From: Psococerastis gibbosa
Taxonomy: Eukaryota; Arthropoda; Insecta; Psocodea; Psocidae
NCBI GenBank assembly: GCA_963971405.1
Contig: OZ020484.1
Coordinates: 39,702,770-39,766,769 of the forward strand
Length of the DNA stretch: 64,000 nt
Reading direction: 5' to 3'
The notes below the pieces were generated by a model. The model did not search any database and was not told the origin of the DNA. It worked only from the letters and a program-made list of their open reading frames with translations. How positions within the stretch are numbered: position 1 is the first letter of the stretch; every line of letters starts with the position of its first letter. Shown here piece by piece: positions 35,584-48,018 of this stretch. The position numbers were made by a program, and so were the translations under genes.

Positions 35584-36551
35584 TGCTTTCCAATTTATAT
35601 GTAGTATAGGGAAAGCTTTGTGATGGTCGAAATTTTCGATTCCGAGATTTCAACGGATTTACACGTCTTCAGGTCCCAGGAACCCAAAAAAGTGGTTTTA
35701 ACGAAATGTCTGTCTGTCTGTCTGTGCATCGATTTCCGGGCAAACTACTCGGTCGATTTTAATGAAATTTAGCATGTAGGTTTACAAAAATCATACCGAC
35801 ATCAGACAATTTTTATTTATTTCGGGCCAGTTTTTCGACTTCGATGGCCAGGTGGTAGCGTGCTTGTACATGTGCGAGTCTCTACACGCCATGCAATCGG
35901 TGACGTGTCGATACTCGACTCAAGTACCCATTAGGTAACTTAGTGAGGCGACTGAAGAGGAATCGGATACATTCATTGAATTGTTTGTAAGGGATTAACC
36001 TTTTTTTGAAGAAAAAAAAATCAATTGGGGGGGGGGGGGGTTTAATCTCAAAAAACTCCAAAAAACGTCTAAAAAAATTATTTCTCAAAAATGGCTCCAA
36101 CGATTTCTTTTAAATTCTCATATATCGTAGTCGTTATTAATGTTGACAAAATGTGGAAGGTCGCTTGCCCCTTTATAGTTTAATAAAATAAAATAAGAAT
36201 AAAAAATAAAATAAAAATTTTTTAATGAAAAATGACTAAAATATAATTTTTCTGCGAAACCTTTCTATCGATGATTTCCACCTTCAGGCATGTTTTAGGT
36301 GTTAAATTGAGTAACGAAACCGGTTAGGTTTGCACAAAAAATTATTTTTTGAAAAAATGCATTGCGTGGCCTAACATTACTGCTGTGTGGTAATTAATGT
36401 GATGGTCTGACCTATCTAGAATTTATCTGACTTCCAGTGACGTCAGGTGGTAACCACTGGAAAATTATTTACCATGAAATTACTCATATTCTCTATCTAC
36501 TAATGTTGATAAATTGGAAAGCATGTTCGAGTAAACTCGGACCGGTTCTTT
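35584..36551 (+). mobile_element. Family A element, copy 8, with a tRNA-like insert
   Basis: Forward copy from 'tgctttccaatttatatgta' to 'actcggaccggttcttt'. At about 35833-35998 it is split by an insert beginning 'gatggccaggtggtagcgtg' and containing 'gtcgatactcgactc', which look like diverged A- and B-box words; the insert may be a SINE. The poly-C tract region near the right end is deleted in this copy. Confidence 0.75.
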
Positions 36552-37490
36552 AACATTATTTTTTTTTTATTGATACAAACAATTCAGGTAATTTATTAAT
36601 GAATATACAGCGAAACGCTGGTTGAATTTTAAATTATATTTATACTACACATATTTATTTTTGATAATTTAATGGATATTTTTGAACGCTTTACGATCAA
36701 AATTTCCTGAGAAAATCAAATAACACGTAGTGCCCCCACTATCTGTTTTTATAGTAATAGTGGCAGCCAATATCCCCATAAAACATTCCAAAGCATTCCT
36801 CATAAAGAACAGTAAATAATTCGTTTTTTATTTTTAAAAAAATATCACAGGAATAATAGATCGTGGAAACTTAATGTTTAGAAGAAATATTCCTTTTCAT
36901 TTTTAATTACATTATGTCGCCATTATTAATACCAATTGGCCATAGTTTACTAATCATCAACCCGACTTCCATAGTATCCGCTATTTGTTTTACAAAACCG
37001 GGGTAAGTGACGAAAACTTAGTAGCCTGGTATCAAACACGGACATTGGTCATTTGTTTTAGGAGAGCCAAATTTCTCGAGAGCAAAAATTTTGCGGAATT
37101 GTTTTTGATACCAAGTTCACTTTTTCAAGCTCGAAAGCTCCGGGAAACGTCCTTCTTTGATGGCTACAAATATTTTTACCTGATGCAGGAATACATAGAA
37201 TTAAATTCCAGCAAAAAATAAAAATCATAAAATGTGGCGGATGTCAGTGTTTGATACCAGGCTACTCAACTTAATGTGCAACAAAATGTAGTTCCGGAAG
37301 AACATTTCTTTCTCAAGGATTGAGACATTTTTATAGCTCTACGATCGATATTTCCTGCGATATTTGATTTTTACACTCGTAAGGTTTTTCCCCAACCGGT
37401 AGTCTCAAAGGGCGCGGCGAGTCTCCCAATCAATGCTGGAAAATTATCTGTAATGAATATTGCACGGCACTGCCATTCATTGGTCTAGAC

Positions 37491-37700
37491 ATGTAGCGTA
37501 GTGGCACGGCCCGACTTTCACCCGAAAGGTTGTTAGTTCGAGTCCCACACTGGCTACATTTTCTGGCCATGCTTTGGAGGGCATGTAAACCAGACGGTCC
37601 CGGGCCTTCCTATTTCAGTGTAAGAAAGGGCTTTATAGCCCTAACTCCGCTAGGTTGGCTTTGTAATATAAACAATAAAAAGTCCTTATTTATTTATTTG
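37491..37700 (+). mobile_element. tRNA-derived SINE, best copy
   Basis: The head is tRNA-like: A box TAGCGTAGTGG at 37494-37504 and B box GTTCGAGTCCC at 37537-37547, the pol III internal promoter. The body has 'catgctttggagggcatgta', 'acggtcccgggccttcc' and 'cctaactccgctaggttgg', and ends in 'aataaaaagtcc' plus TTTA repeats. The head cannot fold as an intact tRNA of its own, so this is a SINE, not a tRNA gene. Body copies lie at 12.5 kb and 58.4 kb and a head copy at 47.9 kb. Confidence 0.8.
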
Positions 37701-38130
37701 TTATTGGTAGATCGAGGTTACATCGAGAATTCTTTGCCGAGACTTTTCCGTACCGGGTCTAATAATCGTAGGCTACAATATAGCGTTAAAAATTATTGTC
37801 TCCGTGGTAGCTGGCACGGTTGCATAATCGTATCCTTGCAGAGTTACGGGTCCATTGAGTAATCCATTTTCAATTTTTTGCGCCAAGTCCAATTTCTCAT
37901 GAAAGCCATAAAAAAGGTGTCATAAACTTGAAAATATATTCCTTCACACTTTGATGAACATTATGGTGCCGTCATTAACACCGATCGGCCACAGTTATGG
38001 AACTTGATTTGCCAAAAATAACGGTCACTGAGGATGTCACGTCGAAGAAGTAACAAAACTGTGCCCAATTGGTGTTAGCAACATTCACATTCTATATATC
38101 AAACTGAAGAGGAATATTTATCTTGCTTTA

Positions 38131-38391
38131 GGCGGCAATTCCGCCGGCAATTTTACTTCATTTGTGATTTAAAGATTTTTTGATTGTTTTGTTTTAAGGA
38201 GACTATTATGTAGATTATCTATTATAAATTAAGTTATAATATGGTAGCAGACATCATTAATAAGTCTCTACCATATTATAACTTAATTTATAATAGATAA
38301 GTTAAGTATCTGCATAATAGTCTCCTTAAAACAAAACAAACAAAAAATCTCAAATCACAAATGAAGTAAAATCGCCGGTGGAATTGCCGCC
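38131..38391. mobile_element. Family D hairpin, long-arm subtype
   Basis: Flanked by TTA on both sides. Ends 'ggcggcaattccgcc' and inverted 'ggtggaattgccgcc'. The arms (about 100 bases) include 'ttaaggagactattatgtag'; the centre still shows 'atggtagcagacatcat'. A second copy with the same arms lies at 53377-53809. Confidence 0.9.
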
Positions 38392-38640
38392 TTATGATGT
38401 CTCATTTATGACTCTAGGATTGAAATTTCATGAGAAATGAGATTTTGTTAAAAATAAAAATAAAACAACTGAGTTCCTAGGAAGGAATTTAAAAAATGTG
38501 GCTAATCGGTGTTAGAGACGGCCTATATCAATTATCATGCGTACCAACATGTAGAAGAGTATTTCTTCTAGAGGATACGAAATTTTTTATAGCTCTACAA
38601 TGAATAGGCTATCTCCTGTACGAAACACGCGTAGTGGAGG

Positions 38641-39997
38641 TGTCCCATTTATTCTTAAAGTAAAACAGCTACGGCTCTCGTAACAGGCGGAATGTTTCTC
38701 TTTCCTTCCTAGCAATTCTGCCTCTTTCCAAGGGAAGCAGCAAACTCTCATTATGTTATCAGATTACAGTGAAAGAAACTCCTAGAAAACGAATAATGTC
38801 TCCAATTACACAATAGTAGCACGCAATCTTTGAAAATAGTGTAAGCAGCACTCACAGTGCTCAACAAAGTCCTTTTGCTGGGTGAATACAATACCTGCAG
38901 ATAGTACTCCAATTGGTCGTAAAAGACCCACACTTTTTTTTTAATTAAAACTTAATTAGGTCAACCTTACTTCATTGCTGCAAAATTTAATAAAGGCTTT
39001 AAAAATGTGTTCTATCTTAATTATTTTCACGTGCAGGTGTCTTGAGTTTCAAGAGCAACTACAAGCTAGGCTGTTTAGCATGGTACACACTTAATTAAAA
39101 AATGAGAAAATTGGGTAGCTAATTTGAAAGATAACTAGACGTCTATTAACTTTAAGGCAGGAGTAGTAAAGGGGAGGAGTGTAAAGATTCGCGATAGGCC
39201 TACTCTAGATAGTTTAGGTTTAAGTACAGTGCCTATGCAGCCCTAAGTGCTGGGCATTTGTAGTATACGTGGTATTAAGTGCTGCCTCGTACCAAATTAA
39301 TGAGGTATAGCCAATGAGAGTCAAGAATGCCACAGTAGCGTTCCCGAAATGGGAAAATATATGACGAAAATATTTACTAATATGCGTTGTACAAATCTAA
39401 TCTTAGACCATAATAATACTCTAGACGCGCTATGTTACAATTTCCGAGGGACCAACATATAATGACGTCATACGTACTTTTCCCAATGATGATAGGCAGA
39501 TGTACCCAAGGGCGTCACCAGCTCTCGGGGCCAGGGAGGGGCAAGGACTGTGGCCATTTTATAATACCAACTGGTTTTAGGCATGCGCACTTAAATGGGC
39601 TACACCCTGAAGGTTATTTGTACTAAATAAATTAAATAACAGTCGTTAAAAACCACTAAAATTATGAAATTAAACCTTTTTGCACCTCAAGGGGGCACCA
39701 ACCCGTTCGGGGCTCATTTTTCCTATCTTAATCCACATCGATACATCTATTAGGGGTTTCTAGTCCCATAACAGCCTATACCGAGCCTAATGTGTTATAG
39801 GAAACTTATGCTGACCTGTTTATTAGATATGTTTTTAGGTTCCTGGCGGTAAGGGTAGGTCTACATTTAACAAGCAGGATCCCGTAAGTAGTGTAATTAA
39901 ATATTTAAGCTAACATCAACGGGGTAAGTAACCCGGGACGAACTACTTTAAACGTAAGTATAACGTCTGATAATGAAATTTTAAAATGGCCTGCCTC
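38641..39997. other. No gene recognised; possible element end at 39.5 kb
   Basis: Unique-looking sequence. 'ccaagggcgtcaccagctct' near 39508 resembles the left end of hAT-type elements with G-rich interiors elsewhere in the window, but I cannot find its right end. Confidence 0.35.
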
Positions 39998-40446
39998 CAC
40001 CTGCAGCTCTACTATACCGTTTACAGATTAACCGGAATAGTCGGGAATAGGATTAAATTATTCTCAATAAACCCTAATTTATTCATTTTATTTAAACAAA
40101 CGAGTGCAAAATGCGCGGGAAATTCAAATTTAAAAAAAAAATTATATTTTTGGTGAGTTTTTTAAATTTTTTCTCCCTTAGATTTATACAAATTATTCAT
40201 AATTTTCCAAAATTGAAACCTGTACATTAATTAATGTCCATTTGTATTACATTCAATCATTTAAATAATGCAACCATATTCTTGTATTCCAATAATTTAA
40301 TAATTTGAATTTCCCGCGTATTTCGCACTCTTGTTTAAAATTAATGAATCAATAATAATAATCATCGGGGTTTATTGAGAATAATTTAATCCTATTTCCG
40401 AGGTCAAGTTTATCTGTAAACGGCATAGTAGGACTGCTGGTGGATG
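39998..40446. mobile_element. Foldback element of about 450 bp (family J)
   Basis: A long imperfect palindrome. Left: 'actataccgtttacagatta', 'ggaataggattaaattattc', 'gcgcgggaaattcaaatt'. Right: the inverted words 'gaatttcccgcg', 'gaataatttaatcctatttc' and 'tatctgtaaacggcatagta'. Symmetry continues a few bases beyond the obvious ends. Only one copy is in the window. Confidence 0.75.
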
Positions 40447-42900
40447 TAGAAAAACGGACACTGTAGACTCATGGTAAATGAAGAAGATAGCTAACTAATA
40501 ATCTGACAGGCAGAAGGCCAGAAGCACTTGGCAAAGGAAACTTTACAGATTACATTTCCTAAAGACGAACCAATACAAAACTGGGTTTCTCGACATGTTG
40601 CGCCTCTCAAGAGACAACTCAACTATGTCGTTAACAAATGTGGCTAACGTCCTTTGATCTTTGGGAGTGGCGGGAAATGTTGTCATTATATATCAACATA
40701 TTTTGCACAAATGTCTCCAACATGTTTATCAAAACATTTTTTAACATTTCTGGACATGTTTTCTACATGATGGTGGTCTGGTGTAAACTCGTTTTTTTTT
40801 TCATTAAATTCACTAGGGACAGAATGTAGGAATATAGCCTGCATTAAGTACGTTAAATGTTAATTAGAGTGATTAATTATTTAAAAATTCAACAATTTCG
40901 CCATGTTTATTTATGTTTTGTTGCGTTTGGTCTCTGTGTGGGTGTAATTATAATTGTCTGCAAAGAGAGGCTGCTATAAAAAGCAGACTAATGGATAAAT
41001 ATCTTGTCTCTACCATGAATATCAAGTGGCATGGTGATCTTAAACGGACTGTTTACTATGGATTAGAATTAAAAAAACCCGGAAGGTCTTATAGCCTATA
41101 TGAAACTCACACTACAAGTTCCTTTTTAACAGTGCTTCTATCTCTTCTTTCTAGCTATCTTTCCCATTCCATTTTCTAAGGTGTCAGAAGAATGGCTTCG
41201 AAACAACTAACATATTTTTTTCTTTCCAATAGGTATGACGCAACTTCTTAGCAGAGACCTTTTACTGCTGAGTTACAAACAGGAGTTTACTGGCAGAAAA
41301 TTGAAGAGGGACCCGACCTGCCTGAAAAACTGCGTCAATAGCAAATCGATTCATCCTGTCCAATGTCATTCCCTCTGCTAGGCTACAAACATTAAGTAAG
41401 TTATTTGCATTCTATCTGATTTTAGCTTTTTATATTATTAGGTTTATATTTTATGGCAAAAAATGTATTAAGTAAAACAAAGTAATGTCGAAAAAATTGA
41501 TGGTTCATCTACCCGTAGCTCATGAATAAACAGAGTCTGACATAAATTGGGAGTTTGGAAATGTGGCTTTAGATTTCTTCATTTTTTTACGATTTAAATA
41601 GGTGTGTTCGTTCGTTCGTATATCGACAATGCCATTCATGCATATTGTAAATTGTTAGATGGGAGGTGATTTGCGGCCTTGCGGGCCTTATTAATTTCTT
41701 GCTGGTACTACTTGCGCACCATGGTTATTTCTTGATCGCATTAATTGCGATTTATTGTAATTAAACAGCAGATTCCAATAAAAATATAAATTATGTTTCA
41801 GAGTCAGGAGCTCAATACGTCAATCTATGTCTTCAAAAGCATTTCTGGCACTTGGCTGTAAATAGCGCACGTCACATTATCGTCTATAAACTTTCATCCT
41901 CACCTCAGATTAACGACCTAATAAAGTTGTTGCTTCGTCTGATTCAGAGACTTTTTTATATTTCCCTGTCAATGCAGATTATGAGGGAAATATGATAAAT
42001 GACGACCTTGTATCTGAGGAGGAGACGTCTCACATTCAACACAGCCTCACTGGGCCCAAATTGCCCTCACTCGTTTAAAATCTTCTTACTGACCTGGTGT
42101 TTCTAATCAAGAAATACCGGCCAATTTAGGGTTACGATACATTCGGATCTGTTGTAAAACTATACAGTGAAAAGGGCAAAAGTTTTCAGCCTCAAAAGAT
42201 TCCGTATCTCTGCAGTCTCGATAAAAAAAACTGTCCAGGAATTGTTGTACAATCTGTCTGTCTAGTACAATGTTAGATCTTTCGGTATATATCGTGATAC
42301 AAATCCTCCGTAAACGTTGGGAGAAAAATCAAGGCCCAAATCGGCGGGGTAGCGTGCACTGACCGAAATTAGCAATTGTGACCAAGCTATTGCAAATTTT
42401 CGAAAGGTTTGGGGTGCGGTCATACATATATATGTACGTGTATATATGAAACAGTACCGTTTAATAAATGTAGAAGGGAATTGAAATGAATCTTATTTTA
42501 AATGCAAAGACAAAATAACTTAGTAGGCTAGTTCAAATAACGTCAAAATTTCGATTCGTGCAATTACGAAAAAGATTTGACACCATTTCCACTTTTTGCT
42601 TTAGTTCAATATTCAATATTGCGAACAATCAGGAGAAGAAAGTGGTTAGTAATTGTATTATTTCAATGGAACATTAGTATGCGAAACGGGCTCCCAGACG
42701 AGTAGTACCTGTATACAGTACTAGCCAAATGACAACAGCTTTGACTAGAGACACCACTATATTCCTTATCTTATTTAAAACATGAAAAAAACCTATAAGG
42801 AATAATCAAGTTTACTTCAGTAAACAGACAATAGATAAATAGACCAAGGTGGAACTAGGGCAAAATAACAAGCTGGAAAATCCTATAGCCAGTGGGCTAG
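40447..42900. other. No host gene recognised
   Basis: AT-rich sequence without clear element ends. A frame near 41950-42060 (YFPVNADYEGNMINDD then LVSEEETSHIQHSLTGPK) reads like decayed coding sequence but I cannot assign it; stops follow at once. Confidence 0.35.
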
Positions 42901-42904
42901 CGGG

Positions 42905-43080
42905 TTTCTTTGACAAAGTTAACTTCTTGTAAATTGCATGGGTTTTACTAAATCTAGTTATTATAACAAGTTTTATTAAAGCACCAATGTTTTATTTGTT
43001 TATTAAAACGAAATACCACGATGTGACGAGTAATCTATTTTTTTTCTAAACCCTAGCCCGTTGTCAACTACATAAGAAAA
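42905..43080 (+). repeat. Family I arm, solitary copy
   Basis: 'gggttttactaaatctagtt', 'attataacaagtttt' and 'gaaataccacgatgtgacga' match the arm at 62.1-62.25 kb. This copy stands alone. Confidence 0.6.
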
Positions 43081-43184
43081 GCTCCTGTAAGATTACGCTA
43101 CGCCAAACTCAACCAAGACCTACGACAATACGACATACAGTACAATATACCTAACTACCAAAGCCTAATAATATCTTCTTCTTC

Positions 43185-43540
43185 TTAAGGTTACAATCTT
43201 AGCGATTGGTTGGCAGCAACTCCCTGCATATCGTCCTCCAGTTTACTCGGTCCTCGATCTTCCTCTTCAGTTCTTGATATGATAGTGCTCCTGCGTCTTC
43301 TTTTACTTGATCCATGAATTCCTTCTTCGGCCGTCCTCTTCGGTTATTTCCCTCTACTGTGCCCTTGATAATAGTGTGTACCAGATTTTCGTGCCTTAGC
43401 AAATGCCCCATCCATTTCGCTCTCCTGATTCGTATCTGGGCTACTAACTGTCTTTCTTCCCCGATAGCGTCTAGCACTCTTTCATTTGTCACATGGTCCC
43501 TCCAGCTGATCCGTAGCATCCTAATTATATATGGGACATG
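43185..43540 (-). pseudogene. Non-LTR retrotransposon C-terminal fragment
   Basis: The minus frame reads RMLRISWRDHVTNERVLDAI, then RRAKWMGHLLRHENLVHTII, GNNRRGRPKKEFMDQ and WRTICRELLPTN, the tail that follows the reverse transcriptase in the same LINE family as 16.0-16.8 and 6.4-6.8 kb. Intact over about 115 codons, hence younger than the 6.4 kb copy, but strongly 5'-truncated. Confidence 0.85.
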
Positions 43541-43559
43541 AATTTCGAAAATATTCAAC

Positions 43560-45200
43560 CAGAATAAACTCTCAACTGTTTACTACCACTAATCACATTA
43601 ATATACTCATAGTCTCGCACTATACAGTATAAATGTGTTTGCTAATTTTATGATGATCAGAGTGTCAGACAGGGATAAAAATTTCTGATCCGTTTTAGAG
43701 TAAGAATTGTCCGGAATACTAGTCAGTATAGGAAGAGCACTGGACTATGAAACACAACGTCGGGAAAAATGTTCCATAGGCAGGGAAAAACGCGACTGCT
43801 GGGCATATAGCCTAGGTTGATACATAGATAACCCGTGTATTTATGATAAAGAGGTACAATGTAAATTTAACTTATAACAAGACTGCCCTCTCAAGCCGGA
43901 GTGAGGGTGCCACATCAATTCATCGTATTGACAAAACAACACTAACTCTAACAATTCTTTGTTTGAAAGTAGGCTAAGATATGGTGTGGAGAACAGGACA
44001 GATTTTTCCGCCGCTACTAGATTTTTAAGACGCAGAAAATGGCCGCCAAAGCCTTGAATGAAATTAAGGACCGAAGGGTATCATGCCGTCCTTTTTTCCA
44101 TCACTGGGAATTATGACTCTTTCATCTGTAGCCTACATACGATATGTCCTGGGACTCGCTGTTAACGGCAGTTAACGCACAGCAGTTGCTCTTAATTTGG
44201 GAGTGGAAAATGGAGATGGAAATTGGGGACGGTAGTAAACACCAGGTATAGTAAGGTATAGGTTTCAGACTGTCTTGAAAGACGGAGAATTTGTGGTCCT
44301 TGTGGCCTGTGGGTGTCTGTTAGGCACACTTTCAAGAGCCGGAAATTCCGAAAATGCTGCCTCACGGTAATGAAATTGGCTAGAATTTCAGTGAAGTAGA
44401 TCAAGGCTGGATAACTAGGTCTTCTGGTGGAGTATCGAGTTAATTGAGAATGGATGTGCTATGTAGTACTATTACGAGTACCTGCCATGTCTAGTTGCCA
44501 TTACTTATTTGCTTTTAACTCGGCTGGTTCGTCTTCGCATGAGTCACAGTGCAATCTAGCGCGTTTGCGAGTAATTCAGTCAACCATCAACGTCAAGTAT
44601 CAAGCGCTTGATGAACACAGCAGAAACTATACTCGAAACCTGTCAGCAGCAAGCTTACCCGAAGCTTTATAGGGAATTAATAGAAATGCATTGTTCTTAT
44701 GATATTACTTCTTAACTAAAATGTGTACAGGTTCTTATTTGTGTACAGGTAACCGTCGTTCTAGAAACGGACATATATCTGGGCAAAGTTTTGAACGCAT
44801 CACATTTGAGTAACGGGGAAAAGGAACAAACCACTCTACCCTTGATTAAGAATAACGCAACTATTCCCTAAGTTCCCCTTATGATGACAGTAATTTCCAT
44901 CAACATGCATGGCAACTTGGCAGATAATATATGAAGACTGCAACACGCTGTCACCCTGAATTGGAACAGGCTCACTTCCTTTTCTGTAACTACAGGTAGG
45001 TCACACCAACAAAACAATAGGATGGAATAGAGTTGTACAAGTTGTATAACATTTTAATTACACGTCAGATATTCTCAAAAGGACTTGTGCTTTGTAATTA
45101 ATGTGTGGTCACGTAGCTTTTCGAGTGAAATTAAGCGAACAAGTCGTTGAAAGGAGATAAATAAGAATTTCTAAAACCAAAATAAATCGCCTGTACATCT
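43560..45200. other. No gene recognised
   Basis: Neither strand shows a motif-bearing frame or paired element ends. The frame at 44454-44672 (72 codons) has no recognised domain. Confidence 0.35.
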
Positions 45201-45204
45201 TAAG

Positions 45205-45652
45205 GGGAAGCTTACCGTTGATATTCACCCTGGGTCACCCCAAAATAGACTGGTTTATATTTTTTGTTTAAGTTAATACTTAAAGTGTACAGCAAGTAGG
45301 AAATTGGCAGCCCGAAATTTAATACTTTTTATTTAATTAAATAAGCATGTTATTAAAGATTTGGCTCTTCAAAGTTGTAGAAGACTACTTCATGCATCAT
45401 AGTATAAGATATTTTTAATTTTCGAAATTGTAGTTTTTACATAAACATGCAAATATTTTATAAACAAAAACTTTTTACGTATAATCGATTTTATAAAAAA
45501 ACTACAATTTCGAAAACTAAAGATACCTTATTATATGATGCATGAAGTAGTCTTCTACAACATAAATGAGCCAAATCTTTAATAACTTGCTTAGTTAATT
45601 AAATAAAAAATAAAAAGTATTAAATTTCGGGCTGCCAATTTCCTACTATTAA
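45205..45652. mobile_element. Family B MITE, copy 3, inserted in a family C remnant
   Basis: Family B runs from TTAA at 45280 to TTAA at 45649, with 'gtgtacagcaagtaggaaat' at the left and 'tttcgggctgccaatttcct' at the right. The 75 bases before it ('cctgggtcacccc', 'tggtttatattttttgttta') are a family C arm, so B landed in C at a TTAA. Confidence 0.75.
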
Positions 45653-46860
45653 GTTAAAATAAATATTTGGGCCATTCAATTGGTACCTATAGGTAGGTAT
45701 ACTGTGTATGCAATAAGGTGTTTTTCATATTTCTCATTTTTTCATATTAATAATAGTTTTGAGTAAGAAACATGCCACGAATTATTAGTCAAACTAGTTA
45801 ACAATTAAATAAAAAACGCCACCACTGCGAACAGTTAAATTAATCGAAAATAATTATGTTGCCGGGTAGGAGTTTACAGGACATTCGAGGAAAATTATAG
45901 TCACACGATAAATCCCAGATTTATAAAATGTAGCCCGATAGTTCAACAATTGTCACAAAATATGCGCAATCTGTACATTACAGTGGACAACCATTTATCG
46001 AGTGAAGTGTGAGAGTGAATGAATGAGTACCTGTTCCTTTAGTATTTTCTATCTTTTTCTATTGCTGTTTTTTTTTTTTTTTTTCAGGAAAAAATTTTAT
46101 GATATTAATGTGAAAAATAATTTGTAACCCAAAATAGGTCAGCTGGTAGAGTAGCGTAGAGTAGAGTAGTGGGGCTAAAGCTCGCCTAATATAAAGACTT
46201 TTTTCATTTCATTGAGAGAAGTTTCCCCAGACTATTTATTTTTGTATCCGAAACTAGTCAGCGTACACGAGAGCTAATTGCGAGCGTTTAAAAAAAACCA
46301 ATGATGAAAAATAAGGAAAAATGAGACAATATTGCAAGAGAGTTGTTACTCCGTCTAATCCAGACGGTATCTATAAGTACTATCTGCATGCATATGTGTA
46401 CGCGAGCTTAAACCGCCTTAAGCAAGCTCAAATACTGCATGTAGGGCTAAGTATACAAGCGAATTGATTTAGTATGAGGCAGGTCAAGGTGTGTTTTCTC
46501 AGGAACATACAATATTTGCTATAGTCGGCTGTTTTACCAGCCGGATACAGGTACTGGGGCTGCTGTAAATTAACTTCAAATTAGGGAAGCACTGTACAGA
46601 GCGGGATTTAACTTTTTAGCGGTCATGTCTGCCCGCTCCCCCGGCCCCCGAGCATTATACATAAATATTTGCCATTGAAATAAATGGATGAGAATTGGAC
46701 AGGTTATCCCTAAAACATTGGATATTGGATACCTTATGATTATAAGAAAAATGACATTAAAAGAATTCATGGAATGAAATATAAACACAAGGCCGATCAT
46801 TGCTCCTTCTATCAAATTGCGCTTCTTGCGACGTTGCACCCCTATAGGTCCTTATGGTAA
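45653..46860. other. Intergenic sequence; weak tRNA-like word
   Basis: No gene. 'ggtcagctggtagagtagcg' at about 46137-46156 is A-box-like but has no B box behind it. Confidence 0.35.
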
Positions 46861-47244
46861 GGCGCCCATTCCATTGACCGGCTAGGGCTATTTCCAAAAA
46901 CAGTGACGTGGTAGCAGACATTCAAGACTTAGGTTGCGTTTCCACCGATCTCGCATTGCAGAATGCAAATGACATTGACGGAAATTAGAATTTTTCTTTT
47001 TATAGAAATCTATTAAAATGTTTGTACTTAACATATCCCATGACGCCATTTTTTAATTTTAGTTTGTTTGCTTGTGATTTTACTGTATGATCATTGATCA
47101 ATTTTAACTATGGCATAGAGGAAAATAAACATTTCCGTCAATTCTGCAATGCGAGGTCGGTGGAAACGCCACCTAAGTCTTGAATGTCTGCTACCACGTC
47201 ACCGTTGTTGGAAATAGCCCTAGCCGGTCAATGGAATGGGCACC
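46861..47244. mobile_element. Family D hairpin with a second hairpin exactly at its centre
   Basis: Outer element flanked by TAA (46858-46860, 47245-47247): 'ggcgcccattccattgacc' ... 'agtgacgtggtagcagacat' and its inverted right half. The inner element 46932-47173 ('ggttgcgtttccaccgatct' ... 'aggtcggtggaaacgccacc') divides the outer into two halves of 71 bases each, so it sits on the dyad. The inner core has 'tatcccatgacgccattttt' and 'tatgatcattgatcaatttt', shared with the 53.9 and 59.3 kb copies. Confidence 0.88.
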
Positions 47245-47284
47245 TAAATCCGGACCTGAGCGTTGATACAGGAGTAGTCTAGCA

Positions 47285-47518
47285 GCTAGACTCTCTTGTG
47301 TCATCCAAACAGTGTCAAAAAGCTCACTAATGAACTGAATTAAAAAATTCTCTCTTAATGATCCAGTGTGTTATTTTTGCAGTAGTGTAGCAGTGAGTAG
47401 TATATAAATTATTTAAAAAAAATACTGGTGTCATTTGCTATATATATGTTAACGTGAGGCGTGAAAAATATTTTCAAACCGTTGGTGGGGCGCGGCTCAA
47501 AAAGGTTGGGAACCGCTG
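47285..47518. mobile_element. hAT-like element ending CCCAACC...GCTG
   Basis: The right end reads 'aaaaggttgggaaccgctg', i.e. inverted CAGCGGTTCCCAACC, a classic hAT end. Flanks GTCTAGCA (47277-47284) and GTCTAGCT (47519-47526) match at 7 of 8. The left end lacks the expected end word, so it is probably deleted. The sequence is shared with 58.69-58.92 kb. Confidence 0.7.
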
Positions 47519-47574
47519 GTCTAGCTAACTTCATTGCAGCTACATTATTCACAGATGAGGTCAACAGCCACTAA

Positions 47575-47716
47575 GGCGGGGTTTCCACATACGTCAATGG
47601 TCAATGGTAAATATGGTTTTGACGTGGTAGCAGACATTTTTAGTATGCCTTTAATGTCTGCTAAAACGTCAATACCGCATTTACCATTGACCATTGACGT
47701 ATGTGGAAACCCCGCC
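47575..47716. mobile_element. Family D hairpin
   Basis: A 142-base palindrome flanked by TAA on both sides. 'ggcggggtttccacatacgt', 'caatggtcaatggtaaatat', centre 'gacgtggtagcagacat', and the mirrored right half. The arm sequence differs from all other copies except at ends and centre. Confidence 0.92.
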
Positions 47717-47867
47717 TAAGGAAAGTGTAAAAGAAGATATATTTTGATAATAATTAATTTTGACCAGCCAGAAGCTAGGATGTACTTTTCTGTGTGGGTT
47801 CAATAATGAGTGACACGCACCTATTCAAATAATATAATAAGTATAACATATACGTATAGCCGTATAG

Positions 47868-47950
47868 GCATGGGCCGAAAATGTAGTAATTGGGGGCCTC
47901 GAACCAACAAACCTTTCAGGTGAAAGTAAGAGTCCATACCAATGTTCTAA
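47868..47950 (-). repeat. SINE head fragment (reverse)
   Basis: Reverse of 'ctttcacctgaaaggtttg' and 'ttggttcgaggcccccaatt', matching the head of the SINE at 37491, including the B box. It is cut off shortly after the head. Confidence 0.65.
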
Positions 47951-48018
47951 TAAATAATTGTTCTGAGAATTTATTTTCGGCTGTCAAGATTTTCCCCATC
48001 GTGAGGCATTGGCTTGTT

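Larger units (their letters stand above)
36690..38640. repeat. Cluster of family G copies interrupted by a SINE and a family D hairpin
   Basis: Family G words occur near 36700-36990 ('accaattggccatagttt'), 37335-37375 ('ctctacgatcgatatttcct'), 37870-38115 ('aacaccgatcggccacagtt' and 'cccaattggtgttagcaaca') and 38400-38610 ('ctaatcggtgttagagac'). The SINE at 37491 and the hairpin at 38131 split what were longer copies. No host exon seen. Confidence 0.55.

Noticed and set aside
37491..37565. Genuine tRNA gene
   Set aside because: A and B boxes are present, but the acceptor and anticodon stems do not pair properly and a SINE body follows; other copies share the body.
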